From Neodiprion pinetum (Eukaryota > Arthropoda > Insecta > Hymenoptera > Diprionidae), in contig NC_060233.1 of assembly GCF_021155775.2 (NCBI RefSeq), positions 32,395,077 to 32,459,076 of the forward strand: 64,000 bases of DNA. The letters run 5' to 3'. Position numbers and translations under genes: made by a program. The notes under the pieces are model-generated. The model saw only the letters and a list, made by a program, of their open reading frames with translations, did not search any database and was not told the DNA's origin. The stretch's first letter is position 1; every line of letters starts with the position of its first letter. This document shows, in pieces, positions 13,913 to 23,771 of this stretch.

Positions 13913-14049
13913 ACACAATATTTTTGATGTGTTCCTATACTAAGAATATTCATTACTATTCCAGGTATAACCCGAGGTGGTCGGAGGTGGACGAGGAAGA
14001 GGACGAGCTGGCCGAGGAGGAGGACCAGCTGGACGAGGAGGAGGACGTG

Positions 14050-14290
14050 GTGGACGAGGAGGAGGCGGGCAGGGAGGGGAAAGGGAAGGGAAGGGGCGGG
14101 GACGGGGACGGGGACGGGGAGGGGAAGGGGAGGGGAGGGGGAAGGGCAGGGGGAGGGGGAGGGGGAAGGGCAGGGGGAGGGGGAGGGATGGAGGGAGGGC
14201 GGGTGGGAGGGAGAGGGGAAGGGGGTGGGGGCGGGAGGGAGGGAGGGAGGGCGGGTGGGAGGGCGGGTGGAAGGGAGGGAGGGAGGGAGT
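14050..14290 (+). repeat. G-rich simple sequence, left side of hairpin base
   Basis: Nearly pure G/A-rich DNA with many runs of three to five G. It is mirrored, with imperfect identity, by C-rich DNA at about 14,361-14,598. All six frames are open because of composition, producing spurious proline-, glycine- and arginine-rich frames. It could form G-quadruplexes on this strand. Confidence 0.9.
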
Positions 14291-14338
14291 GGAGGACGGA
14301 TGTCGATGCGAGCCCGTTGGAGTTAATAGAGCAGTACA
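14291..14338 (+). other. Non-palindromic spacer at the palindrome centre
   Basis: About 48 bp that do not pair with either arm, containing GATGTCGATGCGAGCCCGTT and TAGAGCAGTAC. A related stretch, GTCGGTGCGAGCTCGTTAGG then ATAGAGCAGAACC, lies at 23,410-23,453 beyond the diverged copy, so the spacer is an old part of the repeat family. Confidence 0.75.
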
Positions 14339-14360
14339 CCCCCCCCCCCCCCCCCCCCCC
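14339..14360 (+). repeat. Homopolymer run of 22 C
   Basis: Uninterrupted C tract at the inner edge of the right arm. Its length is likely uncertain in any sequencing technology. Confidence 0.9.
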
Positions 14361-14598
14361 GCCCGCCCTCCCTCCCTCACTCCCTCCCTCCCTCCCTCCC
14401 GCCCCTCCCCCCCACCCCTCGCCCTCCCACCCTCCCGCCCGCCCTCCGTCCCTCCCACCCGCCCTCCCTCCCTCCTCCCCTCCCCCTGCCCTTCCCCCTC
14501 CCCCTCCCCTTCCCCCTCCCCTCCCCTTCCTCTCCCCGTCCCCGTCCCCCTCCCCGCCCCTTCCCTTCCCCCCCCCTGCCCGCCTCCTCCTCGTCCAC
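14361..14598 (+). repeat. C-rich simple sequence, right side of hairpin base
   Basis: CCCTC/CCCGCC-rich counterpart of 14,050-14,290. It aligns only loosely with its mirror, unlike the rest of the arms, as expected for fast-changing simple sequence. Confidence 0.9.
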
Positions 14599-14735
14599 CT
14601 CGTCCTCCTCCTCGTCCAGCTGGTCCTCCTCCTCGGCCAGCTCGTCCTCTTCCTCGTCCACCTCCGACCACCTCGGGTTATACCTGGAATAGTAATGAAT
14701 ATTCTTAGTATAGGAACACATCAAAAATATTGTGT

Positions 14736-15735
14736 AAGGATTATTGTAATTAATTAATCAATTAATAATATAATAAATTGTATAAGATTATTCATAGCCA
14801 CCGAATATGTGCTTGCACGATAAACGAATTGAAATAATTTATTGTAAACGTGACAAGTTTGTAATATTTCGGATGAAATATAATGACAATTGCCATTAAA
14901 TATTATGAGAATATTAATTAACTAATTGATAATATACTGAATTGTACAAGATTATTCATAGCTACTGAATATGTGCTTGCACGAAAAACGAATTGAAATA
15001 ATTTATTGTAAACGTGACAAGTTTGTAATATTTCGGATGAAATATAATTACAATTGCCATTAAATATTATAAGAATATTAATTAATTAATGAATAATATA
15101 ATAAATTGTACAAGATTATTCATAGCTACCGAATATGTGCTTGCACGAAAAACGAATTGAAATAATTTATTGTAAACGTGACAAGTTTGTAATATTTCAG
15201 ATGAAATATAATTACAATTGCCATTAAATATTATAAGAATATTAATTAATTAATTAATAATATAATAAATTGTACAAGATTATTCATAGCCACCGAATAT
15301 GTGCTTGCACGATAAACGAATTGAAATAATTTATTGTAAACGTGACAAGTTTGTAATATTTCGGATGAAATATAATGACAATTGCCATTAAATATTATGA
15401 GAATATTAATTAACTAATTGATAATATACTGAATTGTACAAGATTATTCATAGCTACTGAATATGTGCTTGCACGAAAAACGAATTGAAATAATTTATTG
15501 TAAACGTGACAAGTTTGTAATATTTCAGATGAAATATAATTACAATTGCCATTAAATATTATAAGAATATTAATTAATTAATGAATAATATAATAAATTG
15601 TACAAGATTATTCATAGCTACCGAATATGTGCTTGCACGAAAAACGAATTGAAATAATTTATTGTAAACGTGACAAGTTTGTAATACTTCAGATGAAATA
15701 TAATTACAATTGCCATCAAATATTATAAAAGTGTT
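14736..15735 (-). repeat. Right-arm satellite, six ~164 bp monomers
   Basis: Mirror of 13,081-13,912 but with six monomers in a regular outer-to-inner order A, B, C, A, B, C, which is a three-monomer higher-order repeat of about 491 bp. This is the intact version; the left arm has lost one monomer. Confidence 0.85.
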
Positions 15736-16031
15736 TTACTCACCGAGCACAAATCCTCGTCCGCCTTCCTGAATCACCTCGATTACCCGCAACCGCTCCT
15801 AACCACCCCCAACGACCACCGCCAACCACCTCGAGTTATACCTCGAATACTAATAAATATTTTCAGCATGAGAACAAATCAAAAATAATGTGTAAGGTTT
15901 AATATAATTTTTTTATCGACATATTTTACCAAAAAGATTATGAGAAGATTATAAAGTTATAGAAATTTTATTAGCGCACTGACAGCTACTGAATTTGGGC
16001 TTGCGCGAAAAACGAATTGAAATAATTTATT

Positions 16032-16392
16032 GTAAACATGAACCAGGAACCACGGAGCGCTTATCCTGGAAGTCGAGTTTCACCGCGTAGCGGACCCGCG
16101 CAGAAGCTACACAGTGCTTTGTCAAAAGTCACGAGGTCACGAACCTGTACAGCCGAAACTACGCAAAATTACTCCCGGAGGTCAAAAGTCATCAGGTCAA
16201 GTACCTGGACAGCTAAAACTACGGAGCGCTTGTTCTGGAAGTCGAGTTCCTGCAGGTAGTGGACCTTGAGCGCAAAAACTACGGAGCGCGTGTCCTGAAA
16301 GTCGTGTTTCACCAGGTAGCGGACCTGGAGTAAAGAAATTACGGAGCGCTTGTCCTGGAAGTCGAGTTTCACCGCGTAGCGGACCCGAGGCG
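16032..16392 (-). repeat. 60 bp tandem repeat array in right arm
   Basis: Exact mirror of 12,420-12,780; see there for the unit. Confidence 0.85.
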
Positions 16393-16619
16393 CGGGATCG
16401 GGGAGGTTGAGAACCCGGTACTCGAAATACGTAGCGGACCCGAAGCGCGGGATCCGGGAGGTTGAGAACCCGGTACTCGAAATTTGCGGAGCGCGACTCT
16501 CATACGTCCGCTCTACTGCGCGGTTGTTTCCCGACTGAGGAATTCGGCTAGCTGATTTTGAATTGGTGACGTCACTTTCTGAACGTCCGACATCCAAACT
16601 ATGGTTTCGAACTTTGATA

Positions 16620-16701
16620 CTATGTATGACGATGTATGATGTATGATGTACGATGTATGATGTATGGTGTACGATGTATGATGATATGATATGATGTATA
16701 A
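16620..16701 (-). repeat. GTATGAT minisatellite in right arm
   Basis: Mirror of the CATAC minisatellite at 12,111-12,192. Confidence 0.85.
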
Positions 16702-16952
16702 TGCTTTTAGTTTTCACGTTTCATACAAGAAATACACACTTCGTCTCTCCTGCCGATTCCAGACTCAAGCGGCCATGCCCTTCGATGGTCAGCCGTTGAC
16801 TGAAGATATATTCTTCAGTGAACGGCTCGGCTGATAACGCTGCCGTTCTGCGACAGTTGGATGATGAAAAATTTCGCTCGTATCTTTCAAATGTGTGTTA
16901 AAATACACTCGAAGTGTTAAGAAGCGTCGTTCTTTCTCTCCCTATCACCTTT

Positions 16953-17135
16953 CTAGGTCTTTAAATCACTACGCAGCGTTAAATACTGTCTCATATACGA
17001 AGCATCCGTTTCATCTCGTTCAAAATTAGCGCATCCGTGATGCATTACAGTTACTCCGAATTTTTTCCCATCCGAATACTTTTCGAAAAACAATTCTGCT
17101 CCTCCACCCAACGCAGATACTTCACTTGCGACCAG
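16953..17135 (-). pseudogene. Decayed coding remnant in right palindrome arm
   Basis: Mirror copy of the remnant at 11,677-11,859, with the same in-frame stop upstream and the same DLKT end. Confidence 0.35.
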
Positions 17136-17384
17136 CTAAAACAACGTTTCGATTCTATGCCTATGAAAATTCAAGATCGAGAGAGCAAATGAAAAGTTGT
17201 TGGAATAATTATGAATACTAATGTCATGGAATACATCGAGCGCGCGTCGAATAGAATCCCATTTCGAAACGAATAATTCTTCTCTTTTCATATCATAGCT
17301 AATCTAGTAATATAGGTAAATAGGATGGTTGGAGGTGTTCGGAAATGGTAGGACATTTCAAAAGTTAAAGTCGACGATGATCCG

Positions 17385-17630
17385 GTGCATCAATTTTGTC
17401 GTTACAGATTTTCTTTTCCCATGAGGCATAGAGTATTCAACAACGATAATGCAGTCCTTAAAATTCATCATTCATCTCTGTCTGGAAAGCTAACTCGCAA
17501 GGCGTGGTATTCTATTCTATTTGCATTATTAGAAAAATACCCGTACTCTACATACACTGTTTCTAATCTTTTCCTACATTTGGTTCAATCCCCATGCTTC
17601 CACAGCACGATTAGTCGGAAATGTTTTTGA
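17385..17630 (+). other. 81-codon open frame, mirror copy
   Basis: Identical to the frame at 11,182-11,427 on the other arm. No motif recognised. Confidence 0.2.
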
Positions 17631-18030
17631 TTATCCATAATAAAATAAAAGAAGTAACAAAGCTTAAATTTATTGTTGAAGCTCTAATGAATACATCAAA
17701 CTGCGGTCGAATCAATTCATTTATTATTTGCACATGACCTCTGTATATTTGACAAATTATTCCTAAATACATTGAAACATATGTATTTATAATGAAATAT
17801 CATGCAATGGGCTGTGTAAACTATAAACTATAATTTCTATCGAATAGCTGCTTTTATGTCAACAAGGCTTTGAGACTCAGTTCAGTTCGTCCTCCTCCTC
17901 GTCCACCTCCGACCACCTCCAACAATCGCCAACCACCTCGAACAACCACCGATGACCACCTCGGGTTGTACCTGGAATAGCAATAAATATTTTCAGTATC
18001 AGAACACATCAAAAATATTATGTGAGGATT

Positions 18031-18512
18031 AATATTTGAAAAGTGCTGGAATCAATTTTTTCTGGCACTATTCGGACGCAATTTTGCAAGACAAATCGAT
18101 TAAGCGCAGTCCCGATACGCTGCGAGCAGCGGATAAAAATTTACAGCCAAAAAACGAGAACCTGTGTTTTCCACATTTTTCAGCAGGTGCTTTTTCCTTC
18201 GCAATCACTCTCCTGTTGATCCCACGCTCTTTTCGCTGCGTTTTCTGAGTTCCTGGGGGTCCAATTAGTCGGGAAAGCGTCATTTAAATCGAATCTGAGA
18301 CCAAAAATTTTCGCCTCCAAAAATGAAGAAAAAGTAAGGCTAACCCCTTTGCATTTTTGGCGAAAATTTTCCCGATTTCGAAAAATGCTGGAATAAATTC
18401 TTTCTGGCACTATTCCGACGTAGTTTTGCGAGAGAAATCGATTAAGCGCAGTCCCGATACGCTGCGAGCAGCGGATCACAAGTTACAGCCAAGAAACCAA
18501 AACCTGTTGTTA
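18031..18512 (+). repeat. ~340 bp satellite, about 1.4 monomers, right flank
   Basis: Starts mid-monomer at TTTGAAAAGTGCTGG immediately after the palindrome, runs through one full period and ends near CCAAAACCTGTTG. The two GCTGGAAT marks are about 341 bp apart. Orientation matches the left-flank monomer, so the palindrome lies inside what looks like one satellite array. Confidence 0.85.
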
Positions 18513-20424
18513 CGTTGGGGTGAGAGTGTACTGAGCGGTGGTAGGTAATGAATAATTGAATAATCAAGGTTGCTCCCTCGTAATGACAATGAATAGAAAT
18601 TAAAACTAAGAAAAAACCTACCTTTCGATAAGCCGGTAATTTGTAGGATCGTGTTGCTATAGTCCTGTACAGGTCTGTGAGGTTTGTTCAAATTGTTGCG
18701 GCAATTTTATCATAATGAAAATGGGAAAAAGGTTGTTCAAAATAAATGGTTCAATATGATTCAACTGGTAAAAGATAAAGTATATTCTGTACGATTTGGT
18801 GATTGCAATGTCTGATAACAATGAATGGTGATAATGACATAAAAGCCGAAAGTAGCATTTTATAAAGTGTTTGAGTTTATATAACAATCCACGCCGACGG
18901 ACGAATTCATATTCAAATACAGAGAAGCTGCAGAATCACTAAATTTGACCGTTTGCGTGTTTGAGCAAATCGTGTGTAATTGCATTCTAAATGATATTAT
19001 TGTTTGATACCAAGAACATCTATCCTGAATGATGGTTATAACTAGCTGGTCGTGATTACTGTATTGTATCTCTCTTTTTAGATTATCTTAAATTAATTAT
19101 ATTTCCTGTTGTTAATTCTTGTTGCTTAAATCTTGGAAACAATACGTATGATTTAATTGAGGGTAGTGAAGCTCGCCACCAATTCTAGACTTGCTTTTAA
19201 ATGGATATGGCAGAAGAAAATTTTGATTACAAAGGTGAAAACAAGAATTCTTTCAATGTCGAAGATTAGCACTCGGATTGACTTATCTTTAGATGTGTAG
19301 TTCGAGCGAGATTGAGAGCCGTCGAAACGTGTCGGTTGGCGTCAGTAGAATTCTGGATCAGGGCCTCACCTCAAGTTCGGAAGAGTTGATGAATCGAACG
19401 ATGTTGAACGTCGGGTACTTAGTCTTTGTGGATTTAGAATGATACTTTACTAACGAAAGCTATGGTTGAAAGTGTCAATTTGTTGATTTTGATATATGTT
19501 AAAAGTGATTCCAAAGATTATTTATCAAAAATGATAATGTAGTTATTATTATAAGTACTTCAAATTACCTGATTCGGTTGAATCAGGGCCGAACTCAATT
19601 TAATTACGGAAAACGGAATGGCATAAAAATGTCTATTCTCGAAATGATGAGATTTAGTAAAGCACAAAAAAGATGGAAACGTAGAAGATAGTGAGTCTTT
19701 TGCAGCTAACAGAATAACTGAATGCTCGAATTTGACGAATTAGCGTGAGATTTTAGGCCGGTCATAACTAAGATTTTTCGAACGCTACTATTGCTCAAGA
19801 AGGGCTAATACGGGTTGACGTCCACGCACCTCGCGACTTAACAGACGAAAGACGCGGCTTTTTGGGCCTGAGGGTCCAAGGAGCTGCAGTTGTAATAAGT
19901 TATAACGGTAATTAGCCAATAAGGTGCGAGGGCGACCTCCCGGTGCCCGAATTCACATGGTCAGCGTTACTTCACGGTCTTCGACGGTGTTCCGACGATT
20001 CTCAATCTCCTCGGTGACATATTAAAAATATGAACAAGAGATATTTACATACAATGTTCACACATTCATCCGTACATCTTAATAAGTAATCTATTTTAAT
20101 TTAGTTCACAATGGATGAATAGTTTATGCTAAATATCAATGATAATTTTGCCTTAAAAAGAGAGGTATTATTAGGCTGAGCTCCGCTGTTACTAGCTCAG
20201 CAGTCTCCTACCTCAGTTCTTGGTACCAGTTATAAGAAACAATTTTGAACCTTATACTAGGGATCATTGTTGATCTCTACGTGACTTTTGCCAGGAGGGG
20301 TGAAACTCGTCGTTATTAGAATATGAGATTTTGATGAAATAATATCTGTGCATTGAAAAAATTAGAGAAATGAAATGAAATAGAATTTTAAAAAAGGTAC
20401 GCCAAGGCTGTACGTCGGGGCGTA
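18513..20424. other. No gene seen between satellite blocks
   Basis: About 1.9 kb of non-repetitive AT-rich DNA with one slightly GC-richer patch near 19,800-20,000. I found no open frame with a motif, no splice-consistent exon chain and no terminal repeats. Confidence 0.5.
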
Positions 20425-20897
20425 ACACTGTGTTTTCGACATTTTTCAGCAGGTGCTTTTTCCTTCGTAACTTCTTGCCTGTCGATCCCACGCTCTTTTC
20501 GCTGCGTTTTCTGAGCTCCTGGGGGTCCAATTTGTCAGGAAATGGTCATTCGAATCGGATCTGAGACCACAAATTTTTGGCTCAAGAAATGAAGAAAAAA
20601 GTAAGGCTAACCCCTTTGCATTTTTGGCGAAAATTTTCGCGATTTCGAAAAGTGCTGGAATAAATTCTTTCTGGCACTATTCCGACGTAATTTTGTGAGA
20701 CAAATCGATTAAGCGCAGTCTCGATACGCTGCGAGCAGCAGATCAAAAGTTACAGTCAAAAAACCAGAACCTGTGTTTTCGAAATTTTTCAGCAGGTGCT
20801 TTTTCCTTCGTAACTTCTTGCCTATTGATCCCACGCTCTTTTCGCTGCGTTTTCTGAGCTCCTGGGGGTCCAATTAGTCAGGAAAGGGTCATTTGAA
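20425..20897 (+). repeat. ~340 bp satellite, about 1.4 monomers, next to third element copy
   Basis: Two successive GTGTTTTCGA-ATTTTTCAGC starts about 341 bp apart. The second monomer is cut off after GGAAAGGGTCATTTGA and passes straight into a CCTAC-rich simple repeat. Confidence 0.85.
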
Positions 20898-21060
20898 AAA
20901 AAAACCTAACCTACCCTACCCTACCCTACCCCACCCCACCCCACCCTACTGTACCCTACCCTACGCTTCCTACCTACCCACGTTTCGCCTACTTTTGATC
21001 CTACTCCTACTCCTGATCCTACTCCCAATTCTACTCCTACTTCTACTGCTACTGCATTAA
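20898..21060 (+). repeat. CCTAC/CCCACC degenerate simple repeat
   Basis: CCTACCC, CCCACCC and later CCTACTCCTACT words form a bridge between the satellite and the third element copy. Only two CCTAA words occur at its left edge, so it is not a telomeric array. Confidence 0.8.
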
Positions 21061-23010
21061 ATATTATGAAAATTTTATACTCACAGTGCTCAAGTTCTCG
21101 TCCTCCTCGTCGTCCACCTCGATCACCCGCAATCACCTCCGACCACCTCCAACGACCACTGCTGACCACCTCGGGTCATACCTCGAATACCTATAAATAT
21201 TTCAAGTATTAGAACTCATCAAAAATATTGTGTAAGGATTAATATAATTTTTGTCATTGTCACATTTCACCGAGAAGTTCATGAGAAAATTATAAAAAAT
21301 TATTGGACTTTTATTAGCGCATTGATAGCTGCTGAATTTGAGCTTGCGCGAAAAATGAATGGAAATAATTTATCGTATACGTGATAAGTTTAAAAAATTA
21401 AAGATGAAATATAATATCAATTGCCATTAAATATTATAAAAATGTTATACTCACAGTTCACAAATCCTCCTCCTCCTCGTCCTCTGCTTCGTTCACCTCG
21501 ATCACCCGCAACCACCGCTAACCACCTCGGGTTATGAGGTATAACTTATAAATGTTTCCAGTATTAGAACACATCAGAAGTATTTTGTAAGGAATAACAT
21601 AATTTTTTTATTAGCACATTTCACCAAGAAGATTATGAGAAAATTATAAATAATTATAGAAATTTTATCGGCGCATTGATAGCTACTGAATTTGGGCTTG
21701 CGCGAAAAATGAATGGAAATAATTTATTGTATGCGTGACAAGTTTGAAAAATTAAAAATAAAATATAACATCAATTGCCATTAAATATTTTAAAAATGTT
21801 ATACTCACAGCGCACAAATCCTCGTCCTCCTCGTCCACCTCGATCACCCGCAACCACTCCTAAAAACCTCCGACCACCTCCAACCACCTCGGGTTATACC
21901 TCGAATACCAATAAATATTTCCAGTATTTAAAACACATCAAAAATATCGTGTATAGATCAATATAATTTTTCATTTACACATTTCACCGAGAACATTTTT
22001 TATTAGCAAAGTCGAGTTTCACCAGGTAGCGGACCTGGAGCGCAGAAACTACGGAGCGCTTGCTCTGGAAGTCGAGTTTCATCAGGTAGCGGACCTGGAG
22101 CGTAGAAATCACGGAGCGCTTGTCCTGGAAGTCGAGTTGCACCAGGAAGCGGACCCGGAGCGCATAATCCAGGAAGTAGAGAATCCGGTACTCGAAATCT
22201 ACGGAGCGCGATTCTCATACGTCCGCTCTACTGCGCGTTCGTTTCCAGACTGAGAAATTTGGCTAGCCGAGTTTAGATCGATGACGTCAAAGGAAAAAAA
22301 ATTGGGTGACGTCAGTTTCTGAATATCCGAACATCCGAAACATCCAGTCTTTGGTTTCGAACTTTAATACTATGTATGATGTATGATGTATGATGATGTA
22401 TGATGTACGATGTATGATGTATGATGTATAAGGTATGATGATATGATATGATGTATAATGATTTTAGTTTTTACATTTCAGACAACAAATTCGCACTGTA
22501 TCTTTCCTGCCCATTCCAGATTCAAGCGGCCAGGCCCTTCGATGGTCAGCCGTTGACTAAAGAGATGTTTTCTAGTCAACCGGTCAGCTAATAACGCTGC
22601 CGTTCTGCGACAGTTGGATGATAAAAATGTTTGCTTCCACCTTTCAAATGTGAGTTAAAATACACTGAACATTTCAAGAAGCTTCGTTCTATCTCTCTAC
22701 CAAAAAAAAAAAAAAAAATCGCCCACAATCACCTTCTTAGGTCTTTAAATCAGGACACTGAGTTAAATACTGTCTCATATACGGAGCATCCATTTCATCT
22801 AGATCAAAATTATCGCATCCGTGATGTATCACAGTCATTCTGAATTTTTTTCCATACGAACACTTTTCGAAAAACAATTCTGCTTCTGTACCCAACGTAG
22901 AGTCTTCACTTGCGACTAGCTGAAACAGCGTTTCGATTCTATGCCTACGACAAATCAAGATCGAGAGAGCAAATGAAATGTTGTTAGAATAATTATGAAT
23001 ATCAATGTTA
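21061..23010 (-). repeat. Diverged single-arm copy of the palindrome element
   Basis: Collinear with the right arm from about 15,720 to 17,200: three ~360 bp modules, each with a CTCACAG border, a CCACCTCGGGTTATACCTCG segment and GCGCGAAAAATGAAT; then the 60 bp repeats (22,003-22,218), the GTATGAT minisatellite (22,372-22,460), the GGTCAGCCGTTGACT segment (about 22,540) and the coding remnant (22,737-22,960). It has many substitutions relative to the palindrome and no mirror arm, so it is an older copy in a single orientation. Confidence 0.8.
22737..22960 (-). pseudogene. Coding remnant in the diverged element copy
   Basis: Same reading frame as the palindrome remnant, but open further upstream because CAG replaces TAG. 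Contains ETLFQLVASEDSTLGTEAEL, HHGCDNFDLDEMDAPYMRQY and a terminal DLKT before the stop. The apparent 216-codon frame runs on into G-rich repeats up to 23,387; that upstream part is repeat translation. Family unknown. Confidence 0.35.
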
Positions 23011-23600
23011 TAGAATACATGGAGGAACAGGGGGTCGAAGAGGACGGAAGTGGTCTGCGGAGGTTGGTGGCGGTAGGGGGTGTTAGGGGGTGGTCGGAGG
23101 TGTTCGGAAATGGTAGAAGGCGGTGGGAGGTGTCGGGAGGTGTATGGTGGTCTTGAAAGTGATCGGAGGTGGTCGAAGACGACGAGGAGGACGAAGGTAC
23201 TCGGCGGCGGGAGGAGGTGGTTGACGAAGGTTGGCGGTGCTCGGTGGTTGTTAGGGTGGTTGGCGTTGGACGCGGTTACGCGTCTTCTCATGGGGATGAT
23301 CGAGCTGATCGACATTTTTAAGTCGCAGTCAAGTAGTCTTACGCACTCACTTTGTAGAGACTCAATCTCAAGCTTCCATACCGACACTACTTTGGTTACT
23401 ACGGCTACGAATGTCGGTGCGAGCTCGTTAGGTAGATTCGATAGAGCAGAACCCTCCTACGCTTCCAGGCCCACCTGGGCCCACTTGCCCACCGAAAACT
23501 GGTCACAGAAATTTACCCAGGGGTATCCGTCTTTATATTGTTCAGTCAACGCCACGTATTTCACAAACAATTTTTATCTTTAAATCTCCCGCGCATAAAG
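23011..23600 (+). repeat. GGTGGTCGG-rich repeat and spacer-like segment
   Basis: 23,040-23,240 is a degenerate GGTGG/GGAGGTG repeat related to the AGGTGGTCGGAGG blocks of the element. 23,410-23,453 resembles the palindrome spacer. The remainder shows no gene. It ends just before the RABGGTA promoter. Confidence 0.6.
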
Positions 23601-23771
23601 TTGGTTGTGGCCCTGTAAAATGGCTGCCGCACGCTCAGAATATAAGTCTATGGCTCAAAATCACTCACACAGCGCATGCGCTTAATCACTCGCAAGCTAT
23701 CGATGGCTCTGGTAGGATTTTCAAAGTTGTGACATAACCTTTTTTGAGAGTCGAGTGTGACCGGAGCAATA
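23600..23771 (+). promoter_or_regulatory. Probable RABGGTA promoter with YY1, NRF1 and DRE-like sites
   Basis: Upstream of the RABGGTA start codon are AAAATGGCTGCC (23,617-23,628, YY1/Pho-like), the palindrome GCGCATGCGC (23,672-23,681, NRF1/ewg-like) and CTATCGATGG (about 23,698, close to the DRE TATCGATA). These are typical of TATA-less housekeeping promoters. Function is inferred from the motifs only. Confidence 0.55.

Larger units (their letters stand above)
10782..18030. repeat. Giant near-perfect palindrome (inverted-repeat element)
   Basis: Left arm 10,782 to about 14,290 and right arm about 14,339 to 18,030 are reverse complements. Paired positions sum to 28,812 over roughly 10,872-13,000 and to 28,648 near the centre, because the right arm has one extra 164 bp monomer. 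Three open frames (about 73, 81 and 182 codons) are residue-for-residue identical between arms. I see one single-base indel (10,872 versus 17,940/17,941), a few changes within 35 bp of the outer ends, small differences in the satellite array, and freer divergence in the GC-rich centre. Both ends are the same AATCCT-type terminal motif. No transposase or clear target-site duplication was found. A foldback-type transposable element or a recent inverted duplication kept uniform by gene conversion are the main readings. Confidence 0.9.

Noticed and set aside
13924..14757. Long open frames of 115-277 codons on both strands at the palindrome centre
   Set aside because: All frames are open because the DNA is G/C-rich simple repeat lacking stops; products are Pro/Gly/Arg/Ser runs and mirror each other. 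No coding signal.
13081..15735. CRISPR-like regularly spaced repeats
   Set aside because: The ~164 bp monomers are repeated whole with no unique spacers, in eukaryotic DNA: satellite, not CRISPR.
10782..18030. Palindrome as a simple missed-adapter sequencing artefact
   Set aside because: Such an artefact would continue as reverse complement of the flank. Here both sides end at a defined motif and pass into satellite in the same orientation, and arms differ in monomer number. Long-read checking is still needed.
20898..20960. CCTAACCTACCC-like sequence as an interstitial telomere
   Set aside because: Only about two CCTAA units, then CCTAC and CCCAC words; it is a degenerate simple repeat.
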